A stretch of 64,000 nt of DNA from Leucocoprinus leucothites. Lineage: Eukaryota; Basidiomycota; Agaricomycetes; Agaricales; Agaricaceae. The notes under the pieces were generated by a model that was not told the origin of the DNA, made no database searches, and was given only the letters and a program-made list of their open reading frames with translations. Below, one piece after another: positions 24,561 through 35,924 of the stretch; the first letter of the stretch is position 1, and the number at the start of each line of letters is the position of its first letter. Location of the stretch: contig JAACJO010000003.1 in the NCBI GenBank assembly GCA_013368445.1, positions 310,001 to 374,000 on the forward strand. The letters are read 5' to 3'. Both the position numbers and the translations under genes were made by a program.

Positions 24561-25961
24561 GTGTCTGAAGAAGATGAACCCCAGCCTGAGCATGACCAGG
24601 TCAGTGTTGACCACAATGAAGACAATGAGGAAGAAGAGGAGAATAACACACAAGAACTGGAGGGAAATACCCAATTTTTTGAACCTGAAGATTTGGGTCA
24701 GGATAATGAACATTTGGATAATGATGGTGCTGATACAGGAGGTGGAGATGGTGATGGAGGTCCTCCCAATGATGATCCTGATGATGAAGGTGACCCAGAG
24801 GATGAGCCTGATGAGCCTCCTTGTCACTGCCATTATCAAAACCCAGACCCTGAAGAATGATTATTGAACATTATAGATTGTTTTGCAACTAACCTTGAAA
24901 ACTGCAACCACACTTCCCAGCCTGTCATTAAGACAGAACACATTCAGGCTAAAGAGCCCAACACATTTGATGGCTCCAAGCCTCAGAAACTAGAGTTCCT
25001 CTTTCAATGCTGCTTATATTTCAATACTAATCCATCACAATTCACTACAGAATGTGCAAAGGTTAGCTTTGCAATGACCTTTCTTAAGGGGCCTGCTCAG
25101 CAGCACTTTCAAATGGTTCTTCAAGTGGAGTATGACTGGGACATCATCTCCTGGTTTCAGGATCTTCAATTATTTGTGGACAAGTTGCATGAGAATTTTG
25201 GGGCTCTTGATTGTGAGACAGAGGCAGCAGAGGAGTTGGAACACCTTTGCATGAGTCATAACTAGACTATAACAAAGTATAATCTTGATTTCTCACAACT
25301 TGCTAGTATCTTGGGATGGCCTGACAACATCCTAGTTTACCACTATTATCAAGACCTTCCAGATTACATTTCCGACATCATCTCCAGCTCTCCTACTGGA
25401 AAACCCTCTTCCCTTGCTGCTATGCAACATCTCACTATGCAAATTGATAACAACTACTGGTCCCATGTCCACAAAAAGAAGCATACTAGTGAAAAACCAG
25501 GTCAGTCTTCAATGTGTCCTGATATGCAGAACCAGCAGAATCAGCAGAACAAAAACAAGGGGAAGAACAACAACAACAATCACCAGCAGAATTCATCGCA
25601 GAAGTCCAACACACCTTCTAATCCTCCTTCCAACAATCCTAAACCATTCCAGAAATTGTTGAATCCTTCTTCCTCATCACAACCCTCCAACCCTCTTTCC
25701 AGAAAACTCAACAAGGATGGTAAGCTGACTGCTCAAGAGCATCAGTGTTGCATTACAAATGGGCAATGCTTATACTGTGGTGGAAACCACATGATTCATG
25801 ACTGTCCTCCCCAGAATGAGTCAGGTAATACTAATAATAATTCCAATTCTTGTTCTTCTTCTAATGCAAACAAGCCTAAAGGGCGAAAGGCCAAGGCCAA
25901 CACAGACTCCAAGGATGCTCCACAACATTTGGGCTCTCAATCTAAGAGTTCAAAAAAATAG
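24561..25961 (+). pseudogene. gag of element B
   Basis: One frame runs from a likely start at 24561 to 25961 with only two or three in-frame stops (near 24858, 25263). The first 100 residues are strongly acidic (EEDEP, NEEEEENN, DDPDDEGDPEDEPDEPP). The capsid region follows, with FDGSKPQKLEFLFQC, FLKGPAQQHF and the ILGWPDNI segment. A basic, Asn/Gln-rich tract and a zinc knuckle CLYCGGNHMIHDC (about 25769-25807) end it. The knuckle is CX2CX3HX4C, one residue short of the usual CX2CX4HX4C. Pol follows in another frame. Confidence 0.85.
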
Positions 25962-26957
25962 TGAGCAATCCTCAGAACTCTGCACAGGCTGAGGATTGTG
26001 TTGAACTCTCCTGTGCTTCAGAGAGTATTCGACTCAACACATCTGCTCTTTCTGATCTGAACTCTCTTTATATTTCGCTTACTTCTTCTTTGCTTTTGGA
26101 CAAATCTTCTTCACTCCCTATTTCACTTACTGTGCTCATTGATAGTGGTTCTACTCATTGCTTCATAGACAATTCGCTTATTTGTAAATATTGTGTACCC
26201 ACTATTCTGATTCCTCCCATAGAGTTGCAATTGTTTGATGGTTCATCTAATTTGTTCATTTCAGAGACTGCAAAAATCCCTATCTCATTTCCAACTGGTG
26301 AATGTATAAATCTGGACTTCTATATCACTCAGCTTGATCCATCTTGCTCTGTAGTTCTTGGACATAATTGGCTTGCCTGCTACAATCTGTTGATTGATTG
26401 GGTTTCAGGTCAAATCACTGCCTGATCTACTCTGCAATCAGATCTTGCTACTCCTTCTGTCTGCATGCCTATCTCTGCTGAATTGCTAGCTTCTGATACA
26501 ATCTCACCAGTTCCTGATTCTTCTTCTTCTTGACCTGACATTTGACTGATTGGCATAGCTGCATTTGCACATATCTATCATCAACCTGGCTCTATACATT
26601 TTGGTCTGGATCTCTGGCACTCATCTGTGGCTGGGTTTGCTTCTTCTTCTTCACAGGATCCCATCAACCTTTCTAACATTCCTTCAGAATATCACAAATT
26701 TGTGGATGTTTTCAGTAAATCCCATGCTGACACTCTTCCACCTCACTGACCTTATGACTTGCACATTAATCTCGAGGAAGGTGCTTCTCCTCCTGTCAGA
26801 ATGATTTATTCGCTTTTGCAGGTTGAGCTTGCTGCACTCCAAGAATTCATTGATGAAAATCTTTTCATTGGTTTTATCTGACCTTCTAATTCTCCTCATG
26901 ATGCTTCTGGTCTCTTTGCCAAAAAGAAAGATGGCTCTCTTCAACTCTGTGTTGATT

Positions 26958-27655
26958 TGTTAAGATTTACAGTCAGAGCGCCTAGTAACGTCACGTGTCA
27001 CAACACGTGATTGGGTTACGTAAGACAGCGGCTAACTGGTCTTTAACCTACTTCAATTAATAAGCTTGAGTATTCTCGAAAGCCTAGTAAGAGAAGGCCA
27101 AGAAGACTTGAGATAAGTCTAGGGTAGCACGAGGTTCGAGACAACAACAATGATACAAGTGAATTCAAGGCAGGGCAAGTAAACACAAGTAGTCCAGGAA
27201 ACAAAGGAAAGATTAAACTTGCGTTTAATCTTCCAGATACAAGTCCTTTAAATACTGACTAGACGAAACAATATCAAACTATGAAACTACAACTACAAGT
27301 CCGAAAATCACTATCATGATTCTGATAAATACATATCTGTCTGCTGATGTAACAGCTATCATAGTTAGATATCTAATAGTTCAAATCCAAACGCGATGTC
27401 CATGAAACCATCATTGTCTGCTAATCAATCCTGTTAGTCCATAACAATCAAACAGCAAAACCGTTCCTCCTGATCCTCCTAATAACGTCCGTCCAATTAT
27501 ACTCGTCCCAATCAACATCAAATCGTTCTTCTTCCACATCAAACTTTCCAACGTACTCTTCCCAATCTAGAACCGCAGTCTTGGTCCTGGTGGCTGTGTC
27601 GGCGTCTAGGATGATTAAGTCACAATGAGCGTCAATCAGGTCGACGTTTATAACA
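26958..27655 (-). repeat. young solo LTR, family D, inside element B RT
   Basis: 698 bases flanked by a perfect TSD TGATT (26953-26957 and 27656-27660). This copy keeps many CpGs that are TpG or CpA in the other D copies (GCGCC, AACGTCACGTG, ACGTAAGACAGCGG), so it is the youngest or least methylated of them. Its minus-strand ORF of 68 codons is open (DLIDAHCDLIILDADTAT, then LDWEEYVGKF). It interrupts RT after LQLCVD. Confidence 0.93.
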
Positions 27656-30329
27656 TGATTTCCATGGTCTTGACTGGATCACTAGGAAAGATCACTACCC
27701 ACTGCTGCTCATTTCTGACTTGTTGGACTCTCCATGAAAGGCTGGTATCTATACCAAGATTGATCTCCAGCATGCTTATCATTTGGTTTGTATTGCTGAA
27801 GGCAATGAGTGGAAAACTGCATTCTGCACTTGCTATAGTTCATTTGAGTGGCTTGTGATGCCTTTTGGTCTCACCAATGCTCCTGCTGCCTTCCAGCGAT
27901 TCATGAATGACATCTTCAAGGATCTTCTCAATACATGTGTAACTGTTTATCTTGATGATATTCTCATATATTCAGAGGACATTAATTCACATTGCAAACA
28001 CATTTGTGAAGTCCTTAAAAGGTTGTGCCAAAAAGGCCTTTATGCTTGTGCTGGTAAATATGAGTTCCATACTGATACAGTCAAATACTCAGCTACATTC
28101 TTTCTCCAGACAGTCTGCAAATGTCAGAAGAAAAGGTAAAAACTATCCAGGACTGGCCTGAACTGAAGAAGGTCAAGGACATACAATCCTTCCTTGGTTT
28201 CACAAACTTCTATCATCATTTCATTTATGGTTATTCTGATATTGTTATACCATGAACTCACCTCACACAAAAAACATACAGTACAACTTCAACAACAAAG
28301 CTTGTAACACTTTTAACTCCCTCAAGGAGGCCTTTACATGTGCACCAGTTCTTACCCATTGGATTCTCAATACACAAATTATTGTGGAAACCAATGCCTC
28401 TGACTATGCCCTGGTAGTTATACTCTCTATCATTGCTCCTGATGGAGATGTTCACCCTATTGCTTTTCATTCCCATACATTTTCCACATCCAAGCTTAAC
28501 TATGACACCCACGACAAGGAACTGCTTGCAATTTTTGAAGCATTCCAAATCTGGCACCATTATCTCAAAGGCACTGTGCTTCCTATTAATGTGGTCACTG
28601 ATCATAGGAACCTTGAGCATTTCTCTACCACAAAGATACTAATGTGCATACAGGCCAGATGGTCCAAGTTCTTATCACAGTTCAACCTTGTTATTCAATT
28701 TAGACCTGGTAAGCTTGGAATGAAACCAGATGCCCTAACTAGACATTGGGATATCTACCCAAAAGGGGGAAATAATAGCTATGCCATGGTTAATCCTCAC
28801 AATTTCTGACCTGTCTTTACTAATGAACAACTTTCTTACTTCTATTCATGCTTCATATCTCTATACACCTGCACTGCATGCTGGTCTTATTATGGGCATT
28901 TTGCAACTTGCACAGACATTCTTTCTGCTATTTCCACTGACAATTCTGTTTCCAATCATTTTATTCATCCAGAGGGTCACTGGTCCAAAGATTCCAAGGG
29001 TTTCTTGTTACTTGAAGGTAGAATCTACATTCCCAATACTAACAATCTTCTTTTGCACATTTTGCAGTACTATCATGACCATGCACTTGCTGGCTATTTC
29101 AGTCAAAACAAAATTCTAGAACTTGTTCGCCATGAGTATATGTGGCCAAATATCCACAACTTTGTCAAGGATTACTGCAAAAGTTGTGTTACCTGTTCAA
29201 GATTGAAAGCTCAATGCCATTGTCCCTATGGAACTCTCAAGCAACTTCCCATACCATTGTGACCTTGGGATTCAATTTCTATGGATATTATCAAAAAACT
29301 TCCAAATTCCTCAGGGTTTGACTCAATTCTGGTCATTGTGGATAGGCTAACAAGCAATTTTCATTCCAACTCATGATACCATTACTTCCACAGAACTTGC
29401 TAAACTCTTTGTCATTCATGTCTTTTCCAGACATGGTATTCCTGCTAATGTTACCTCTGATCATGGTTTGGAATTTGTTTTGCACTTTTTCCAATCACTA
29501 GGAGAAGCTTTGGACATGAAGTTACACTCCATGTCAGGATATCACCCTGAAGGTGATGGTCAGACTGAACAAACTAACCAAACTCTTGAACAGTACTTGT
29601 GCATTTATTGCAACTACCAACAGAGTAATTGGTCTGATCTATTACCTATAGCTGAGTTTGCTTTCAATAATTCTCCTTCCACTACCACTGGTATCTCCCT
29701 GTTCTTCACTAATAAAGGTTACCACCCTAATATCACAGTTCACCCTGAGAGGGATCTCGCATCAGCTTGTGCTCACTCCTTTGCTGTGGATTTAGTTGAA
29801 CTACATTCAACTCTTAAGTTGGAAATTGCTCATGCTCAGCATCGCTATCAGGCCAATGCTGATGAATGCTGTCTTGTTGCACCTGCATTTAAGATTGGTG
29901 ATAAGGTCTTTGTCAAAGTGCAGTACTTCTGCACAATGAGACCTTCGAAGAAACTCTCCAAAAATACCTTGGACCCTACAAAATTATTTCCCAACCAGGT
30001 TCACATTCTTTCACTCTTCAACTTCCTGACTCTATGTGCACTGTTTATCCTGTATTCCATGTTTCCATGCTTGAACCTTTCACTCCCAGCTCCATTCCAA
30101 ATTGTGTCACATCACCACTACCTACAGTGGAGGTTGATGGAGAACCAGAATACAAAGTTGATCATATCATTGATTCAAAGATCAATCAACATTGATGCAC
30201 TTGTAAATTCCTTTACAAAGTAGTATGACTTGGTTATGAAGATATGGATGAAGCAGAGTTGTGGTTACCTGCAACAGAGCTTGAACATGCCATAAACCTA
30301 GTTTCTGACTTCCACTGCATGTACCCCGA

Positions 30330-31669
30330 TGTGATGCGAAAACCGAAAATAAACAAGAAATACTAATATTTTCGCAATTTCACACTTAGTATTATAAAAG
30401 AATAATGCTATGCCTAAGAGCCCTATAGTGTGTTAGTGGTGTAGCTACAAAGCTACTTACTAAGAAGTAATATGGTCAACCAATACGGCAGGCGAGACTG
30501 GTAATCTAGTACAGCTGTCCACTGTTGTGAACCGTTCCGGGGATTCAAACCCTTGACTTCAGGACACTGCATCTCGGAATTACCACTTTAGGACTCGAGG
30601 GAAACCTCTGCGCCGAGAACAATCTGAATGATCTGAAAATAAGGACCAAGGTCTAGAACCGGATCAGAAGAACCAACGGACTGGTTAACAGACAACAATC
30701 CGCATTTTCCACATGTACAAGACAGGAACCTAGCTACCCCGCTGCTTAGCTATGTCATTTCTGCACTGCTCAGTCATCCAACTGTACTGGCCAAAGCAAA
30801 CCAATGGTCGCATTGACGTGTCAGGGGTCCTCAGTTAAAGAAAATATCACAGCTGAAATGCTTACCCATGATTAAAAAAGGATTAATGAAAGAAACTCGC
30901 ATGGTAGCTACTCCACTACCCATACAACAACCTAGCGATTGAACGGACCTACCGGTCGGCGTTGCATTGTAAAAGTATACCCAGTCGAATCCAGGACAAT
31001 TCAGTCAATTTCTATTAGTCAATTTCGAGTCATACCTATTTCTTTCTAGAATATTTCGTCTATTTTCATATCTCTCAAATAATATAAAAAGGGCCCGACA
31101 GCGTGCAGATAGGCAAGGAATCCTATGCCTCCGTAGTGCTATAGGGTGTGCAGACCACAAACTAAGCATTTGTCAAGTGAATAAGTGATCAACCTTCTAA
31201 GAGAACTCTAACAGGAAAGACTCCTACTAGTTAATCTAAGAAATATCCCAAGATGACTCGAGTTCGACCTAGCATCACAGCAAAGTAGCTACCAAGCTAA
31301 GAGAGCTTGTAGTTAAAGCGTATAGACTGCACCAGTGCCAGTGTGTGACTGAGTGGGTGAATATAGACAAGGTCCAGTTGACCTTAGAGGGAGACAGAGA
31401 CGGCTTCAGGATAAAAGATCTTAGCTATAGCAGTCAACTAAGAGTCGCAAACTGTGCACTTAGTCAGGATCCTAGTACAGTGTTCGAGAATTTCCCAAAG
31501 TAAATAAAACAGCATTTAGTTCCATTGCACATTTCGCATTATTCAGCAGTAATTACATAAATCCTCATCAACTTCTCATACTTCCCCTCGAATTCGTTAG
31601 AGGTTACATTCTAGCTACCTAGCTAGTACTCCACTTGACATTATATCCATACATCAAAGAACCTCTACA
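30330..31669 (+). repeat. solo LTR-like repeat, family C
   Basis: 1340 bases, TGTGATGCG to CCTCTACA. Flanking CCGA (30326-30329) and CTGA (31670-31673) look like a 4-bp TSD with one transition; removing the insert restores YPDKSGP in the chromodomain tail of element B. A second copy is at 51163-52457. A TATAAAAAGGGCCC promoter-like block lies near 31083. No coding sequence is visible. It is read as a long solo LTR, though no internal region for this family is in the window. Confidence 0.8.
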
Positions 31670-31989
31670 CTGATAAATCTGGACCTCTCTCTTCACTTTA
31701 AACTACTTACTATCATTTTCAATCTTTTACAGACATTTTTTTCGCATTTTTTTTGCAACATTCCTTTTCATTCCAAGTCAATATTCCCAGTCCTTAACAT
31801 CTTATTTTCGACTTCCTTTTCTTTTCACACCATACTCAATTCATTCCATCAAGAAATCATTTATTCCGAACCAAGAAAACCAAGGGAACAAAAACATCTG
31901 AGTAGTATACCAAATATTCTTCACTAAAAGCAGCAATGATGACAACAAACAACAATTTTCATAGTCCTTTCATTATAGTCCTTCTTTCC

Positions 31990-32740
31990 TTTCTGCTCTC
32001 TCCTTCCCTCATTTCCGATACCCATGTCCTGCACCATCCTTCAATCCCTGCACCATTGCTAGCTTCACCTCCTCAATTGCCATGAGCCTGTCAAGTGTTC
32101 TTCCATGTGCCTGCAACACCCTCATAGTCTCCCTCACCACTGACACCTGCTCATCCAAAGCACTAACCTGCTGTTGCAACATAACCCAATTCTGAAGTTG
32201 CACCTGTGTATTTTCCCTTGTCATGATCTCCAGGTTGTCCACTGCTGATGATAGTCATGCAATTTCTCACAAAAGACTTGGGGAATGACCAGGAGCCTGT
32301 GATAGTTGGGGCAGAAGGGGCTGAGGAGACTTCAATACAATCTTAGTAACATTGCCTCACAAATCTGCAAATGAACTTACCCCATCCTAGTGTCCTGTTC
32401 AGTGACAACCATGGGTGATCTGATCTCTATCACTCCAAATGTATCATCATCCACAGTGGGTGGGTGTTCAGGCAGGTTCCACTGTGAAGAGGATGATGGT
32501 TGAGTGGATGGGGGTGGTGCAAAACTTGATCCCCAATTACTGGAGCTCGATTGCAATAGTTGACTCATGGGAGATGCTGTTATCTTTATCTTTCATTTTT
32601 TTTGATGCTGTCACTCTGATCAGCAAAGAGCTCACTCCTTGACTAGAGGTCTCCTTTTTTGGGTCATCCTGCAGATTGTAACACCCCTTCTTTACTTGTG
32701 CTGTTATGGCCCAAACAGCATTAGCCATGAAATCGTTAAA
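31990..32740 (-). pseudogene. minus-strand ORFs in the 3' region of element B
   Basis: Three short ORFs overlap or abut on the minus strand: 32537-32728 (MANAVWAITAQVKKGCYN), 32377-32568 (Ser/Pro-rich) and 32009-32242, which forms a plausible coiled coil (QQQVSALDEQVSVV). Composition suggests an N-terminal gag-like protein running away from the LTR-like family F repeat at 32795-34012. It could be an older element's gag, or an antisense ORF of element B. No domain is recognisable. Confidence 0.35.
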
Positions 32741-32794
32741 TTCGATGATATAGTCAATATATTGGGTGACTGTATAGACATTAAGGAACCCTGC

Positions 32795-34012
32795 TGTAAG
32801 ACCCTAGTGTAACACACACACTCGCGAAAGCACAGCACACTCATGAAACGACCATTAATGATCAAGAGTAACTAGAGGCTATGGGATGATGTCAAGACTT
32901 AGCAAATGCAGTCGGGATGTGTACCCTATGACCCTTTGTGATCTTAGCCTGTAACCTGGGTATTGATCCGGTCAAAGTCTTTCTCGAAAGAGCAATAATG
33001 GACTAACTAATTGGAGATCAAAGGCTTAGCCTTCTGATCTGGACAGGCACTTGTGCACATTTGCAGAAGTCCTATCTTTTTAACATCGCTACAGCAGAAG
33101 TATACCCTTTCATGAAAGATGGAGAAATTCTGCATGGGCACTGAATGACCCACTTGATTATAGAACCAGATTAGTGGAAACTAACAGGATGCATCAGCAC
33201 TTGACTACTGACTAGTAGACATTGTTACAGTCAGGAATGAGCTTTTCACGAAATAAGACAACCATCAGCAGTGATAGAGATCTCATGATATCAGAGGAGC
33301 AGGAGTAATCATGCCTTCACAAAAGGATGCGTCAGCACTTAAACCCTAAAGAAAACCCAGAGATATTCCTATTGGACAACCTTTCAATAAATCTCCTTTT
33401 GTTATCAACAATGTGTACGCATCATCCATGTAATTACTCCTTTAGTACTTTCATGAAACCAATATAAACCTTTCTTGAGCATATAGTCTAGCAAGGAATC
33501 TCACCTGCTAAGGCTATACTTAGAGACTGTCCCACACGACATATCTGAGTGAGTAGTAAAAAGTGTATTGAGCACCCTTCGGTCATAGACCATTAAAGAA
33601 TTGGAAAATACCTTTCAAGAAAGAACATTACTGTGAGATTCATATAAGTTCAGAGTGTGAAGAAGTCTGGAAAAGACTTATAAGCTGTATATTGCACCTA
33701 GTATCCAGGAGTGGTGCTAGTCAGTGTCAGTTGTATTGTGATAGTGCCAAGTGTTGGTAAAGGTGATGATTTGTAAATACCGGTCTATTACACTTCTGCA
33801 TTCTAAGGGACTTGTAGTTGTGCAGCATTGCATAACAGGGATCGTTGAGTGTCTTTCGTGAGCTGGTCATTCCATTACAAATGGGTCTACAGACAACTCC
33901 CATTATCTTTCATTATCAATCTTGGCGCTTTCACAAAACATCTTTCTTTATTGATTAACCTCCCACAAACTTGTATTGAGTTTAGGAGTGTTGGTTGTTA
34001 TTGTTATTAACA
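32795..34012 (-). repeat. LTR-like repeat family F
   Basis: On the minus strand it begins TGTTAATAACAATAACAACC and ends GGGTCTTACA, with TG...CA ends, over about 1.2 kb. Its last 290 bases (33727-34012) recur in inverted orientation at 17036-17310. Flanks CCTGC and TTACC do not match, so the outer limits are provisional. A gag-like ORF set begins just past its 3' end on the minus strand. Confidence 0.4.
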
Positions 34013-35248
34013 TTACCTATCATTCACTATCTGACTACATTCCCTTTATTACATTAACAATCACATTGCTGCCTCTTCAGCACACAATATGTATATTTCC
34101 CTAATCCACACTGTGACTTACACTTCCACTGCCCAGTGATGCATTGTGAATATGTCACATAACTATTTCAGTAAGGCAGCCCATCAGTTGGATTCTGCTG
34201 TCAGGCACTGTTCTTCTTCCAAGTGAAGCTTGACAAGGTGTCATGAGCTGATCCTCAAGACTGGCTCATGGTTTGGACTTGATATTATTTCCATGAACTC
34301 TTATCTGCTTTCACATATTGGCCACATTGGTTTTTATCAGTCTTTTGCCTTCAGACTTATTCTGACATCTTCCATTTTATTAATTCATACCACCTTGTTG
34401 AAATTTTCTGACAAGTGTTTAATGGTAAATTTTATATCTTCTAGCCTTGTAAAATTTGTGGACTCCACTTTGATTATTTCTCCATTTACTACTTTGCTTG
34501 TTTTCCTTATCCAATCCTATATTCCACATTGTATATAAGTAGCATGACTTTGTACTTGGATTCCTCAGTCTGATAATCAACTTAGTGATGCACTACTTTC
34601 CTCTGCTCTCTGTTCATCCTCTGCTCTCTCCTCTTGTCTGAAATCCAGGTCAAGCATCAGTAGTCAGCACAACACATAAGTTGAGGCCATGACCCACTCC
34701 CACATCTGATAACTGGCTCCTACCTTACCTCTGTCACACCTCTGTTCACCTGGTCTCTGATGTCGGCTCCCACCTGTAGCATTTGTGTGCTTAACACAAG
34801 GTCCTACTTGACATTGTGATAGGAACAGATACATGATCCATTACTTCATGCAATCCCAATGTTGATGCCCTTGTTGGTGCTCTCCCCTTACCCTTCATTG
34901 ATATCTGTGACTGCTCATCTTCATCATCATCATCATCATCATCACTTTGGACTATCTGTCATGATCTAGTGGCCCTTCATGTCATAGTAGGAGCTGAATT
35001 TGTTGTCACACAGTTACTGGGTTGACTAATTGTTATTCCTGATGCAGCAGCCATCACTGGCCATATGTTTGCTCCCTATTCAGTGTTCTGACATTGAATC
35101 TCTGCCATGAGTTCATTGTTGGTCATTGCACTTAGGTCAGGGGTTTTCTTCGAGGAGTGGGGAGCCATGGTGGTAGAAGGCAAGATAATCTTGATAAGAG
35201 ATCAAGGATGAGTAAGTCCTCAAGTGCTCAGTTCTAAAGGGGGAATAC
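34013..35248. other. 3' untranslated region of element B, no gene seen
   Basis: This stretch has no supported ORF. It contains a short (CAT)n run at about 34920-34945 and ends in the purine tract AAAGGGGGAATAC, which borders the 3' LTR and would prime plus-strand synthesis. Confidence 0.5.
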
Positions 35249-35788
35249 TGTCACAATCACAGATTGTGACCTATCTGATTTGATCTCCAATTATTCTTTC
35301 ATCTTCCAATTCCTGTGATTTTCATTATCTATTATTTCTATAAATATTTTGCAGCCTGTTTTTGCTCATCATTCTATCTTTTTTCATTTACACTCATATT
35401 TGTTTCCACCATTCCATTTCTGTTTGTTTCTTGTTGCATTGTGTCTGTCATTGTCTATTTACCTTTCATTTATCTGTTTATTCATTTATCATCATATTGT
35501 AAGTTTTGCAATATTTACATGTTATTTGTCCAATTTCATGTTATCTTAAATATGTTGCTACTAGCTCATGTATTACCCATTCTGAATATTGACTAAGATT
35601 CCACTCTGACTCTCTGTCCATTATTCCTTCAGTGTTGAATTCCAATTCACACTCCCCATCATCTTCCTCATAGACCAAATCAGTCAATGTGATATCAGAA
35701 GGGTACAGCACATGTGCTAAAGTCAACAACCAACCTCTCCCTAACTTTCATGTGCTTAGTAAGTGCCAGTAATTCACAAATCTTGACA
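35249..35788 (+). repeat. 3' LTR of element B
   Basis: 540 bases, TGTCACAATC to ATCTTGACA, flanked on the right by TSD copy TCTGC. Differences from the 5' LTR are mostly C/T and G/A transitions. Confidence 0.92.
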
Positions 35789-35908
35789 TCTGCTGATGAA
35801 ACAGCTATCATAGTTAGATGTCTGTATCAAATATTGTTCAAGTGCAAATGTGATATACACAAAACAATCAAGTTACAGTGGGCATCAATCAGGTCAATAT
35901 TTATAACA
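35789..35908 (-). repeat. LTR family D, right part, split by element B
   Basis: It resumes with TCTGCTGATG, repeating the TSD of element B, and continues to the LTR end TTTATAACA at 35908. About 190 bases covering most of the short ORF are deleted compared with intact copies. It borders a gag-pol remnant of element G. Confidence 0.8.
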
Positions 35909-35924
35909 TTATCCCTTTTGTAAG

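Larger units (their letters stand above)
25961..31720 (+). pseudogene. pol of element B (PR-RT-RH-IN-chromodomain), interrupted
   Basis: The protease shows [13 protein letters not shown] (near 26135) and [14 protein letters not shown] begins near 26750 (KKDGSLQLCVD), is cut by a solo LTR at 26958-27655, and resumes with [29 protein letters not shown] and [12 protein letters not shown] (27870-27975). RNase H spans 28300-28780 (TNASDYALV ... VTDHRNLEHF). The integrase zinc region is at 29060-29210 (YMWPNIH, CVTCSRLKAQC) and its core at 29270-29620 (MDIIKK, VTSDHGLEF, GDGQTEQTNQ: D, D and E all kept). A chromodomain (EYKVDHIIDSKI ... DLVMKIWMKQ, frameshifted) occupies 30130-30325, and a solo LTR-C lies in its YPDKSGP tail. 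Several frame changes and stops are present. Confidence 0.88.
23804..35788 (+). mobile_element. complete Ty3/gypsy retrotransposon 'B' with nested insertions
   Basis: A perfect 5-bp TSD TCTGC (23799-23803 and 35789-35793) brackets two 540-bp LTRs. Between them lie a self-primer site, gag, protease, RT, RNase H, integrase and chromodomain, then a long 3' region and a purine tract AAAGGGGGAATAC ending at the 3' LTR. The element is 11,985 bases long, of which about 2.05 kb is a solo D LTR (26958-27655) and a solo C LTR (30330-31669) with their TSDs; the original was thus near 9.9 kb. It sits inside a family D LTR. Many stops and CpG loss show it is inactive. Confidence 0.93.

Noticed and set aside
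24543..24839. 98-aa minus-strand ORF opposite the element B gag
   Set aside because: It is the antisense shadow of the acidic, low-complexity gag N-terminus; no independent support.
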